Shown here: positions 45,894-55,992 of the stretch, piece after piece
How positions within the stretch are numbered: the first letter of the stretch is position 1
Layout: the number at the start of each line of letters is the position of its first letter
Assembly: GCA_963920525.1 (NCBI GenBank)
Contig: OY986435.1
Coordinates: 228,557,293 to 228,621,292 of the forward strand
DNA from: Dichetophora obliterata
Lineage: Eukaryota; Arthropoda; Insecta; Diptera; Sciomyzidae
Length of the DNA stretch: 64,000 bases
Direction of reading: 5' to 3'
Translations under genes and position numbers: made by a program
Notes under the pieces: model-generated
What the model was told of the DNA's origin: nothing
Database searches by the model: none
The model's input: only the letters and a program-made list of their open reading frames with translations

Positions 45894-46199
45894 TAGGGAG
45901 ATAAAATAGAGAAAAAAGCCAGCACTGAAAGCACATCTGTATATAAAAAAAATAGATCGCGGTTTGTTCGGATGCTTAAAACTTGAAAACGACTGGATCA
46001 AATTATATACTTCTTTCTGCGGGTTTTTTGTTCATAATTGCAACGCAAAGCTTTAGGAAAAAATAAAAGTCGAAAAATTCTCAACAGATAGCGCTGTAGG
46101 CGCACATTTCATTTTTTAGTTCAATTCGGACGTGATATCGAAAAGCTTTAGAATTATCGGTCACACAGCCTCGAAATTCTATATTCAACCACAATTTAC

Positions 46200-46530
46200 A
46201 CGTTCCGTGTCACTGATAACATTTTATGGACATTCAACAGAGGGGCGTGACATCTCCCACACCACCAAAATTTGCGATATCGAATAGCTTTTGAGTTATA
46301 GGCCGTACAGCATCGGAATTCGGTGTTCGACAACAATTAACACAGGCCGTTTCACTGATAACATTTAGGGGCGTTGGAAAAGGGGGCGCATACAACCTTA
46401 ATTTGAGAAATTTAATAGCTTTTGAGTTACATGTCGCACAGTACGGACATTCAGTATTCGACCAAAATTTACACAACTGATAACGTTTTATGCGCGTTTG
46501 ATAACGGGGGCGTGACAGCAACACTCAGGT
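46200..46530 (-). repeat. Tandem repeat, reverse-orientation relative of the 138-bp units
   Basis: GATAACATTTTATGGACATT, AGGGGCGTGACA, and GAATAGCTTTTGAGTTATAG recur about every 130-140 bp. The GGGGGCG...GTGAC and ATAGCTTTTGA blocks are complements of those in 30126-30925. Confidence 0.6.
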
Positions 46531-47930
46531 TTCCAGCTACTAGAGCTATAAAAACAAATTACTAACAAGAAAATTCCAGCAGAAATAAAAATAATGAGCA
46601 CATTGTATGAAAGTCCATACACGGTCCCTGTGGACCTTGTAGAGCAAAACCGCTATTAGTGACTTCAACCCGGCCATTATAAAGAAAATTTTTAAGTTAT
46701 TGTATCGTATCTAATTTCATTAGTTTCTATACATCCCTTTTAAAGAAGTCAGGAAATCATACTTAAATGCTTCATCGTTAAAAACTGCATAGGTCTCAAG
46801 GGACCTTCTCAGGCATCGGAGAGTTAAATTAAATAATGAAATTTTATTCGGAATTGCAAATAGCCTTATTTTTTAAAAACAATTTACGTCTCCGGTTTAT
46901 ACAAATTTAAAATACTTAAATTAAACTAATTTAACGAATCTAACAAAAAAAATAACTAACATTTTCATTTACTTGTGCACAACTAGTCAGAATTTTGAAA
47001 ATTTTTTTTTTTCCTTTTTCTAATCTATTCTTTAGAAATTTCAGACGAATCAAATTTTGATTTATGAAGATATATAACTTTTAATAGGGGTTTTTATCTG
47101 CACGTACATCGTAATCAAAACTTTAAACGGGTTTTTCTCAAAACCATGTCCTGCTGATGAACGATTATATTTTTTGTTGCTGAAAATATGAGTGAAATTT
47201 TGGTCAAATAATCAACTTTGAATTTCAAGATCCGCAATTTTTAAAAAAAATCAAAATTTTTCAAACTCCTTCGTTCATCAGGAACAGTATTTCCTTACCT
47301 AGTGAACAGGAACAGTATTTCCTTTTTCTTATTTCGAATGATTCAGTGACGAGCAGCAGCGATCACGGCAAAACACTTTTTTTTATCCTTCTCAAATTTG
47401 CTGTATCTCACTAATTGTTTTATGTGTAGACATAATAAATAACTTGTTTTCTTAGGTCGGTCTCGCACCAGTGTTATTATATCTACTCATATAAAACAAC
47501 TGTTTTCAAAAAAACGTTCTTCACGCCTTCTATGGTTAATACCAGCAAATTGTTGGAGCCTAGAAAGATTCGTGATAAAGAAGTACCCAAAGACCACAAC
47601 CAACAAATCTTTGCATAAGCAATGCAGTCGCTTTTTCGAACCTTTGTTTTTTGCAAAGTAGTAGAAAAAAACATTGCCTTGAAAGGCGGCATACAGCACA
47701 ATATTTATGTTTTGATTAAACAGAAGGTGTTCGTATGAGCTTCTCAAAGTGGATGGTACTGCAGAAACCACACAAGACTACTGAAGAGTTGATGTAGCTA
47801 TCAATGAAACAGTCTGTCTAGTCTGCTTGGAGGTTTGTTCTGCAAAGAACTTGTAGCAACCTGTTGCTTGATGAACTAATTTCGCATTAAGTTTAAATGT
47901 AGTTTAAAAAAAAATTATACAATTTTTTAG
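46531..47930. other. Stretch with no recognised gene
   Basis: The minus-strand frame at 47487-47771 has no motif I recognise. A short duplicated GGAACAGTATTTCCTT occurs at 47281 and 47307. Nothing else stands out. Confidence 0.35.
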
Positions 47931-47935
47931 AATTA

Positions 47936-48064
47936 TAAAAAAATATATATATAAAAATTATAAAAAAATATATATATAATTTAAATATATATATAATATA
48001 AAAATATATATAATATATATATAAATATAATATATATATAATATATAAAATAAAATATATATAT
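47936..48064. repeat. TATATA-rich microsatellite block
   Basis: About 130 bases consist almost only of ATATATATA runs and A-tracts. It abuts the foldback element on its right. Confidence 0.9.
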
Positions 48065-48920
48065 AATAAAGTTTTTTCTAAATGACCTTCTCATTTATTA
48101 TGTTGATTTTATATGATTTAAATAGAAATTCTAAATGTTTGATAGTTAAAATCATACTTGATTTTAAATACAAATTCTAGTTGTTTAATAGTATAAAATC
48201 GTTTATTGAGCTTAAGGTCAAAGTTAAAACAATTAATTGTTCTAACGAATCTATCCAAAGAAACAACAACAACGTTTTTTCAATATGAAAAGGAAAAAAT
48301 CACTAGCTGATTTTATTGCAATCTCGGCCATGCTAAAGGCTTCATCAGCAATCTTTGTGATACCCGTGCAAGCGCGCACTAGCGCACTGCGCCACAGAGG
48401 CGATGAGATTTGAAGTGTCAATTTCTCAGTTTTTCTCCCATTTCACATGCTCACATTTATTCTTGTGCTTTTGCTTTACTTTAGTCTTTATGCGTATGTT
48501 GGAAGTCTTCCCCTAACAAAGCATGGTTACTGAAGTTATTTTTAAATTTTTGCTGATATGTTTTCAGCTTGTTTCTGTTTGGTCGAGCTCTAACATTTGC
48601 TTAAAGTTTTTCCTAAATGACCTTGTTATTTATTATGTTGATTTAATATGATTTAAATACAAATGCCTTGAGCATGGCCGAAATTGCAATAAAATCAGCT
48701 ATTGATTTTTTCCTTTTCATATTGAAAAAAGTTGCTGTTGTTGTTGTTTCTTTGGAAAGATTCGTTAGAACAATTAATTGTTCTAACTTTGACCTTAAGC
48801 TCAATAAACGATTTTAAACTATCAAACAACTTGAATTTGTATTTAAAATCAAGTATGATTTAAACTCTCAAACATTTAGAATTTGTATTAAAATCATATA
48901 AAATCAACATAGTATATACA
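48065..48920. mobile_element. Foldback element, TGATTTAAATACAAATTC family
   Basis: The left arm (48070-48345) contains TGTTTGATAGTTAAAATCAT, TTTATTGAGCTTAAGGTCAA and CAAAGAAACAACAACAACG, with CTCGGCCATGCTAAAG. The right arm (48660-48905) is its reverse complement. The centre carries an extra direct piece (AAAGTTTTTCCTAAATGACC) at 48603. The same sequence occurs at 6393 and 14100. There is no coding sequence. Confidence 0.75.
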
Positions 48921-49079
48921 ATAATACATAAAATATATAAAAATAAAGCAATTAAAATATGCCATTATTAATTTTTAATTTCTTTTTCATTACCAATAAT
49001 TGTAATATGTTAAATGAAATGTGTTGAAAAAAAAGATATTTAAAAATCAAACTAAATAAAAAATAAATTGGTAATTTTT

Positions 49080-49391
49080 GACTTCAAGACTCTGACCGAG
49101 CTTTTATTGATCAATTGTGTTGTCCGTGTTATTAAATGTTTGAACACAAATCATCGAGAAGTGACCTACGAGTTTAATGTTGACTCCGAACGGCTTCTGT
49201 ACTCAAGAAGCTTTACATGGCAGTTTTTACTCTCTGAGGTTTGTCATAGTCTAAAGAGAGGTGATGACCGAACAGACAAATTAATTCAATTACAAAAAAA
49301 AAACTCTCTGTCTGAGTTGGGAATTGAGCCCGGGATACCACGATTCCTTAGCTTATTGGCCACACACTCTACCCACTAGGCTGCAGCCGCC
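49080..49391 (-). repeat. tRNA-derived SINE family A, copy 1
   Basis: On the minus strand the head reads GGCGGCTGCAGCCTAGTGGG, TAGAGTGTGTGGCCAATAAG, then CCCGGGCTCAATTCCC, a tRNA-like A and B box pair. A body with GGTCATCACCTCTCTTTAGA and GTACAGAAGCCGTTCGGAG follows. It aligns along its whole length with 58721-59030, about 80 percent by eye, which confirms a mobile family. Confidence 0.85.
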
Positions 49392-49514
49392 AAGAATAAT
49401 CAAACTAATAGGTCGAAAATACATAAATCAATATTAAATAAAGTTACCAAGTGAGGCTTGCTTTTGTTGTTGCGCACACGCTTGCTTTTTAATAAGAGTT
49501 AAGGAAAATTAGAT

Positions 49515-49605
49515 GGCATACAACGGGCGTACAGGCCTTGTGCAGTCGTTGTTCGACCCTGGCATACAACGGGCGTACAGGCCTTGTGCAGTCGTTGTTC
49601 GACCC
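49515..49605. repeat. Perfect 46-bp tandem duplication
   Basis: The block beginning GGCATACAACGGGCGTACAG and ending TCGTTGTTCGACCC is repeated head to tail (49515-49560 and 49561-49605) without mismatch. It is recent. The diverged bits GGCCTTGTGCAGTCG/GGCCGTGCGGACTATG downstream suggest an older longer repeat. Confidence 0.95.
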
Positions 49606-50563
49606 AATTTTTGACCGCTAGGCTTTTTGGATTAATTTAAGGCCATATTCGGTCCTTGTATGGCCGTGCGGACTATGTTCGACCGCTGTTCGATCGCTAA
49701 TAATTTTACTCGGGTTTTTTTATTCATGAATTTCATCATGATTTTACGAAACATGCTAGAATTGTAACTAAAATTTGATAAAATTTCAACTGTTTCAACA
49801 CATTTATTTTGCATAACACTCTTTTTTCAAAACCAAATATTTTCCCATAAATTTTAATACAAATCAACTGCTACAAATTACTGACACAAATGCATTTATG
49901 CGAATAACATAGTAAATGAAACACAACCCAAATGAAAGATATTAAACAGGCGAAAATAACTTCTAATCAATTACGAAACGTTTACAAAACCAAACCATGA
50001 TTGAAATATCTGAGCACACCCAACTAAGCTAAGCTACACTATCTATGAATCTATAAAACAGTTATAAGTTAGAGAAAAAAAAGCACACGCATAAAATCGA
50101 ACGAGGATTTGTGCGATGTGTCAGAATATGGAAATTTATCTCACATTTCATATGCCATATCCACACATACCACAGTGACGTACCACAGTTCAAAATAATT
50201 CGATAAAATAAATAAAATGAGCAGAAAATCGCAACTGCAAGCAAAATGTGAAGAATTCATTTGAAGTTGGTTAATGAAATGGAAATCGAAATGGAAAATG
50301 TATAAGTGAGCGCAATTTTTGTGCTGATAAAAAAGGAAATAAAAATTCAAAAAAAGAAAAGAAACGGTGAACGATACTGACACTAAAAATAGTTAAAGTA
50401 AATTGAAAGGAGGAGTTACGGTACATTTCACTGGAGGCGAAAATAACGTAGAAAAAAACAATTGTGTTTGTTAAAATTTGGTTTTGTAGATAAAACACAT
50501 CTGTTTGTTGGCAAAAGTTTTCGATGCAGTAAAGACATAGATAAAGGCAATAAATAGTAATGA
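49606..50563. other. Stretch with no recognised gene
   Basis: This is AT-rich DNA. Minus-strand frames of 60-80 codons here lack motifs. I see no terminal repeats. Confidence 0.35.
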
Positions 50564-50994
50564 TATTGGGTTGGGGAAAAATAATTTGGAGTTTTTTTAA
50601 GTAAAAATAAACAATTATTATTAAAAAAAAAAAGATTTTATTAATCCAAATATTGTCAAATCTTTTCAGCTACACAGTAAAAAATAGGAGCATAAATTTT
50701 ATGCTATTTGGTATACACATAAATCCAAACCAAAAATGTTTTAAAAGTTATACCATCAAATCTTATAAATTTTTCTAGACCATTTTTCTCGTCAGACCAA
50801 TCGAAACCACTATATTTTTAAATTTCTCGATTTCGGTGAATTTTTTTTCCCGAACTAGAATATATTTTGATTTACACATGATATCCATATTAAATTTTTA
50901 AATTATATTTGTTTTATTGTTTTTATAATATTGAGTAGTATAAAATTTATAAATTATTTGGAATAAAAAAAGTTTATACCACACAAATGTTATA

Positions 50995-52295
50995 AAGACC
51001 TGTCCACTCAAAATCTGTACACACAAATCGCGATAAATCTCATAAGCAAAATATTGGCACAAAAATGTTTTAAATATTTTCAGATAGAGTATTTATTAAG
51101 CTTTCAAAAAAGTAATACAAAATTTTATATATCATTATTATGTATAAAATTTCGAGCGTGCCTCTTAATCGGCAACATCAATCGTTGAACATCTGCTCTG
51201 GTGACCTGGGCAGCATATTTGTTCCACTTGAGTAACATCGATTCCGGTTTTTTTACGACTCCTCCATATTTCCTCAGTTTGTATTTAACAATTGCCCAAT
51301 ATTTTTCGATTGGGCGCAACTGGGGACAGTTTGGAGGATTGAAGTCCTTTGGCACGAAATCTACATTATTGGTTCGATACCAATTTATGGTTGTCTTCGA
51401 ATAATGTATCGACGCCAAATCTGGCCAAAACTTTACAGCAGATCGATGGTGACGAATAAACGGCAATAAACGTTTCTCTAGACACTCTTTCCTGTATGTA
51501 TCAGAGTTCATTGTTGCTGATGTTACATACGCCCGACTCTTCAGACCACAACTGCATATGGCTTGCCAGATCATTACCTTCCTTGCGAATTTATCAACCT
51601 TTTTATATTTAAATTTGGAGGAGACACTAAAACGCTTCTTTGCAGCATAAAACTTTTGTCCTGGAAGCTGTTGCAAATCAAGTTTGACGTATGTTTCATC
51701 GTCCATAATTAAACAACCTTTGAATTTCGTCAAGACTTTATCGTAGAGTAATCGAGTGCGCTTTTTGGCCGACAAATTTTGTTTATCGGACCGGTTCGGG
51801 TATTTAATAGCTCGATACGACTGATAGCCTGCTCCCACTCGTATTCGCCGAGCTGTGCTCCTGCTGGTTTTGAATTTTTTTGCCCGATCATTGTCGGAGA
51901 GACCTGGGTTATTTTTAATTGAGGCAAGGATGCTTGCCTTTAATTTATTGTCAGATTTGGTTTTTTTTCCACCGGTTTTTGGCTTTCTTTCGATGCTCAA
52001 AGATTCTTTATACCGTTTTAAGACACTACAAACTGTTGTCTTTGAAATTTTTAATACTTTTGCTATCTTATTTCCGGACCATGTGGGATTTTCAACGAAT
52101 TTGTTCACAATTAATTTCCGAGCGGCTAACTCCATCGTGAAAAAATTAGTAACTAACATGCAAATCATGGCAAACTTCAAACAGATAACGGGAATATTAT
52201 TTTTAACGGAAGGGTACCAATTTTTTTTAGTACAACTTCGAAATGACCCTGTAGGAATCACTAGAGTATGTACAGATTTTGCATGGACAGGTCTT
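50995..52295 (-). mobile_element. Inner DD37E (ITmD37E-type) Tc1/mariner element, 1301 bp
   Basis: AAGACCTGTCCACTCAAAAT followed by CTGTACA at the left is matched by the complement at the right (AAGACCTGTCCATGCAAAAT, CTGTACA). TA flanks both sides (50993-50994, 52296-52297). It encloses one transposase gene on the minus strand. Length, ends and gene are complete, so it may be a recent arrival. Confidence 0.9.
51125..52135 (-). CDS. DD37E transposase (ITmD37E family), apparently intact, 336 aa
   Basis: The ATG at 52135 gives MELAARKLIVNKFVENPTWS. This start fits the family, since upstream residues in the same frame (from 52261) look like non-coding sequence near the inverted repeat. A helix-turn-helix (GNKIAKVLKISKTTVCSVLK), a second paired-like domain (TSRSTARRI) and PNRSDKQN follow. 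The catalytic motifs are IMDDETYVKLD, WQAICSCG, FWPDLASIHYSK and NPPNCPQLRPIEKYW. Counting from the Asp of FWPD to the Glu of PIEKYW gives 37 residues between them, the DD37E signature. There is no stop or frameshift. It cleaves and joins DNA at TA sites in the nucleus. Confidence 0.92.
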   Translation of the reverse strand: MELAARKLIVNKFVENPTWSGNKIAKVLKISKTTVCSVLKRYKESLSIERKPKTGGKKTKSDNKLKASILASIKNNPGLSDNDRAKKFKTSRSTARRIRVGAGYQSYRAIKYPNRSDKQNLSAKKRTRLLYDKVLTKFKGCLIMDDETYVKLDLQQLPGQKFYAAKKRFSVSSKFKYKKVDKFARKVMIWQAICSCGLKSRAYVTSATMNSDTYRKECLEKRLLPFIRHHRSAVKFWPDLASIHYSKTTINWYRTNNVDFVPKDFNPPNCPQLRPIEKYWAIVKYKLRKYGGVVKKPESMLLKWNKYAAQVTRADVQRLMLPIKRHARNFIHNNDI

Positions 52296-52335
52296 TAAAA
52301 TAGATAAAATTTACCCTCAAATTTTTTACTGTGTA

Positions 52336-52692
52336 CCTTCTGCCATTTTTGGGCTAAGACCATGATTCCTTTATTGTAAAATTTCGGGCTTTCATCGTTG
52401 AAAAACTGACGTAGGTGTTTTTCGCAGTCATCTTTTGAGGTTAATTTCTTTCAAGCAAGCATCTGTGACTTCAAAATTTCCAGAACGAAATCGAGCGAAC
52501 TATTTCCTGGCAGTTGATTGGGATAGAGTACCTTCACCATAAACCTCACAAATATTTTCACATGCCTGTGACGCATTTTTCCATTTATCGTAGTAAAATT
52601 GCAAAATATGACGTATTTTTTCTGAAATTTCTTTCATCTTTGCTTTGCAATAATTTTTAACACGATGCACCAATATCAGCAAAATAATCACA
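52336..52692 (-). pseudogene. Mariner transposase remnant (N-terminus joined to C-terminus)
   Basis: The N-terminal domain (from about 52640) and the C-terminal tail (about 52430 to 52336, resuming at 50670) remain. No DDD catalytic residues are left. It can only bind DNA at best. Confidence 0.75.
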
Positions 52693-52824
52693 ATCAATCA
52701 GCTGATTTGTCTTCTGTTAAGAGAAAGAAAAAGAGTTACCAGATGCAGCTTACCGTTTCAATGTTATAACACTTTGAAATCAAGCGAACTCGAAAACGCC
52801 GAATACTTTTTCCCCAACCCAATA

Positions 52825-53755
52825 GTTATAAGTATCCTGAAGAACACCTTTAAAATTAAAATTAACTTTTTCAATGAAGTTTCCATTATTTACCGACAAC
52901 ACAAGGACGTAATTTAAGATATGGATTAGAAAAGAGTTAGTGATAAGAAGAAGAATATGAAGAAATAGAATGATTATCTTAAGATCTTAAGATTATTTAA
53001 AAAATCTCTTTTTTATACTGTTCTTATTTTATTGTTCGCATTTGCGCACTTCGCACTAAAAAAAAGCGTTTAAGATGCTGTCGGGGTCCAAGTGACGGCA
53101 CCACCACCCTTCTTCAAATGAATGACATTTTTGACGGGTGGCAACCTTAAAATGAACACACCATAAATGTCAGATCGATCTTGTCAATGAATAGTTACAG
53201 TTCCAAATTAAGCAACTTTTGGTATTTTTACATGAATTTAATTGTGAAATTTTTAGATCAAGTAAGTTTGAAGAACAATAACTCTGCATAGAGTCAATCA
53301 CACAGCAAACTAGGCAGCCTGTTTCGAAAATCCCTACATTTCCTCTTCAGCAGTCTTGAGTGATTCAGCAAATCTTATATGATTTGACACTTGTTCGAAC
53401 AAATTCGTAAGAACTTTATCGTTCTCATAGGCCACTTAATCATATGACATTAAAGCAGCAGCTATTTTTAGATCAAGCCTTTAACTCGTCCATGGTTGCC
53501 GTCTGTTATAGTTGCTTCTTATTTTTTCTATATTAATTGGAGTTCGACGAGTATGCCGAAGTGCACCATAGAATTGAAACTAATTTTGCTTTGCTAGAAG
53601 CTAGAGTTTTATTGAAAGGTGGCTATTTGCACAATCAAATGTTGAATTATTTATGACCTTGACCGAAATTGATAACTTCATTTATATTTTTTACATTTGG
53701 TATTGCTACACAAATAGATAAAGAAGAATTTCTTGTTTTGATTAAGCATTACATT
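52825..53755. other. Stretch with no recognised gene
   Basis: Near 53280-53300, CTCTGCATAGAGTCAATCAC resembles CTCTATATAGAGTCAATCAC near 20598, hinting at a shared old repeat. Nothing else is assignable. Confidence 0.35.
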
Positions 53756-53769
53756 TTGCGTAAAAAAAG

Positions 53770-54520
53770 TGCGAAAGAAACAAAAAATAATGGATTGTTC
53801 CGTCGTACTCAACCATAACATAATGGATTGCAGAGTTTAAAAGAGCTCGAATCAGTACAAAAGATGAAACCGCCGGGAAAGCCCCCAAAAACAGTGACTA
53901 CTCCAGAATGTATTGAAAAAATCCACGATTTCGTATTGAACAATCCGAAAGTGAAAGTGCGTGAAATCGCTACAGCTGTAGGCATATCAAGTGGGTCGGT
54001 GGTTTCAATTTTGCACGAACATTTGGGTATGAGAAAGCTGGCTGCAACATAGGTGCTGCGTTCGTTAACAATCAATCAAAACCATGAACGTGTTTGTACT
54101 TTTTAACAATGTTTGGACATGCTTAAACAAAATCCGACTAATTTTTTGCGTAAAATAGTTACCATGGATGAAGCATGGATCCACCACTATACACCAGAAT
54201 CTAAGAAATCAGCAAAAGATCCCAGTGCACCATCCCAGTGCAGATCCCAGTGGGGACATCCCAGTGGAAGTGCACCATAGCGAGCGAAGACTCATCAAAC
54301 GGCCGGAAAGGTGTTGGCGTCTGTTTGTTGGGATATCAAGTGGAATTTCGTTCGACTATTTGAGAAAAGGAAAAATAATCAACAGCGACTATTACTGCAA
54401 ATTATTGGACCAATTAGAGAATGAAATAGCAAACTAAGGGCACGGCCCCATTTATCGGCTCCCTGCGACTATTATCTGTTCCCAAATTTAAGGGGGAACT
54501 TGCTCCAGAACTTTAAATTT
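53770..54520 (+). pseudogene. Mariner transposase pseudogene
   Basis: KPPKTVTTPECIEKIHDFVL, KVREIATAVGISSGSVVSIL and HEHLGMRKLAAT form the second helix-turn-helix of a mariner transposase. RKIVTMDEAWIHHYTPES carries the first catalytic Asp. After frameshifts, ARPHLSAPCDYYLFPNLR joins the second catalytic motif directly to the third, so about 30 residues between them are deleted. Several stops are present. Its inverted repeats were not found. Confidence 0.85.
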
Positions 54521-54575
54521 TTGCGTTTGTTTTATTTTCTTTTTAAATTCATTTACATCGTAAAGAATATATTTA

Positions 54576-55450
54576 CAGCGTGAATCAAAGTAACTGTCGC
54601 ATCTATATTAATACCAATTACACAAAAAGAAGCAACACTGGAAAACATATGTTGTTTCTTACGACTCTGGCATTAATTGTACACTTATGACATGAATCGT
54701 TTCAAAAGATTTGTCAATAATAATAAAAATAATATTGCGAAAGGAAATAAGTGCACAGATCCTTCTTCGGCACGCAGGTTGCAGTATCATATTTTCCGAC
54801 GAAAACTCTTGTTTTTGCAAGCAAGCCACAATTCAAAATGATAGAGTGTACGCAGCTTGCATGGCAGATATTTCTAAAGAAAAAAAAGACCATTGAAAGA
54901 TTTCAAAATGTTTCGTCAATCATGGTTTGGGGCGCTTTCTCCGAAAACGGAACATGTTTCAAAGAACTATCTTATGCGGCATGCCAAGCAAATTTGCAGA
55001 GAGGGTCACTTTTGTTTTCAGCAAGATTCTTTTCCAGCACAAAAGACAAAAATCGTTCAAATGTGGTGCAGAGCAAATTTGCTATGTTTTATTTCTGTTG
55101 AAGGAATGCCTTGCGTCATCCCCTGACCTAAACCCCCTGGACTTTTCTATTTGGGGTATAGTTCTGAGCAAATTAACGAACATAAACACATGACGGTAGA
55201 TAAACTTAAGCTATGATCAATGAAAATATCAGATGATATACCTGAAAACCAGATGCGTGCCGCATGCTCGTCTTTCACAAATTGTTTTAAATTTAAAAAA
55301 AAAATTAATAGTGAAAGATTCGAATTTAATGATGAAGAGTTATGAAGAATGCTTAAAATAATAAAATAAAAATTTTTGTTTAATAAAGTTTCCACAGTGC
55401 TTTTGATTTATGGCATAAAACAAGTGTGACAGTTATTTTGATTCACGCTG
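54576..55450 (+). mobile_element. 875-bp truncated Tc1/mariner element, DD37D-like (TA duplication)
   Basis: CAGCGTGAATCAAAGTAACT at the left and its near complement at the right (GTTATTTTGATTCACGCTG) are flanked by TA (54574-54575, 55451-55452). The interior encodes frame-broken pieces of a transposase (next entry). The N-terminal half is deleted. Confidence 0.8.
54765..55193 (+). pseudogene. DD37D-like transposase C-terminal pseudogene
   Basis: Pieces in three frames read IFSDENSCF, KPQFKMIECTQ, ERFQNVSSIMVWGAFSENG, CFQQDSFPAQKTKIVQMWC and ASSPDLNPLDFSIWG. The second catalytic Asp (QQDS) and the third (PLDFSIW) are 37 residues apart if one frameshift is allowed, which suggests the maT/DD37D group. 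At least two frameshifts inactivate it. Confidence 0.7.
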
Positions 55451-55992
55451 TATAAAAAAATTTAATTTAAAAAATTCACTATACAAGATATACACTGCCG
55501 CATATTATTTGTCATATTTTGGAAGCCTATAAACTTATACAACAAAAAATTATTATGCAACAAATAAAATACCTTGCTTATTCACCGACATAATACACTT
55601 TAACCCATTAATGCTTATTACCAAAATCCGTTGAGTTTAGCTCTTACAATTTTCAGCACAAATTTGTATTGTTATAAGACGGAAAACTCTGAAGTTTTTT
55701 AAAAAAAATTTCAAAGGATTTGGGTGTGGCGAGGCGTATGATCATAAACGCATAAGGGGTCTTTAAGTAGAGAAATAAAAAAAAATTATAAATTGAAAAA
55801 TTTTCATTTCGTAGCGTAGGCGTACTTTAACGTAATGCACTTTTTAATTATATTTTCTTTTTTCTTGATATTTATAAAGCACAATAACTCAACTGAGTAA
55901 CATTTTTCACTTTTTTTTTAAATACTGCATTAACAGGCGCGAACAAGTAAACAAAACGGATTTAAATGTAAATTTTTTTTTTTACTTTTGGT

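Larger units (their letters stand above)
50673..52333. mobile_element. Middle nested element with CACAGTAAAAAAT ends (TA duplication)
   Basis: CACAGTAAAAAAT at 50673 and ATTTTTTACTGTG ending at 52333 are perfect 13-bp inverted repeats, flanked by TA (50671-50672, 52334-52335). Removing it restores the mariner C-terminus (QKW-QKVAEKI), which shows it landed in the mariner. It has no gene of its own apart from the inner element. Confidence 0.8.
50566..52822 (-). mobile_element. Outer mariner element (TTGGGTTGGGGAAAAA ends), internally deleted
   Basis: The ends TTGGGTTGGGGAAAAA and TTTTTCCCCAACCCAA are inverted, and TA flanks both sides (50564-50565, 52823-52824). On the minus strand the N-terminus reads MKEISEKIRHILQFYYDKWK and ACENICEVYGEGTLSQSTAR, a mariner helix-turn-helix. 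It continues almost directly into a C-terminus FFNDESPKFYNKGIM and LAQKWQKVAEKI. The catalytic core is deleted. The element is further split by the insertion 50673-52333. Confidence 0.85.

Noticed and set aside
47487..47771. A 94-codon minus-strand gene
   Set aside because: No motif, and no second copy or splice evidence.
49303..49391. Functional tRNA genes here and at 58217, 45812 and 29822
   Set aside because: A and B boxes are present, but acceptor and T stems do not pair properly, and two of the heads continue into a repeated SINE body.
52136..52261. 42 extra N-terminal residues on the DD37E transposase
   Set aside because: The first codon is GTG, the residues do not resemble the family, and they lie in the region between gene and inverted repeat. 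MELAARK at 52135 fits the family start.
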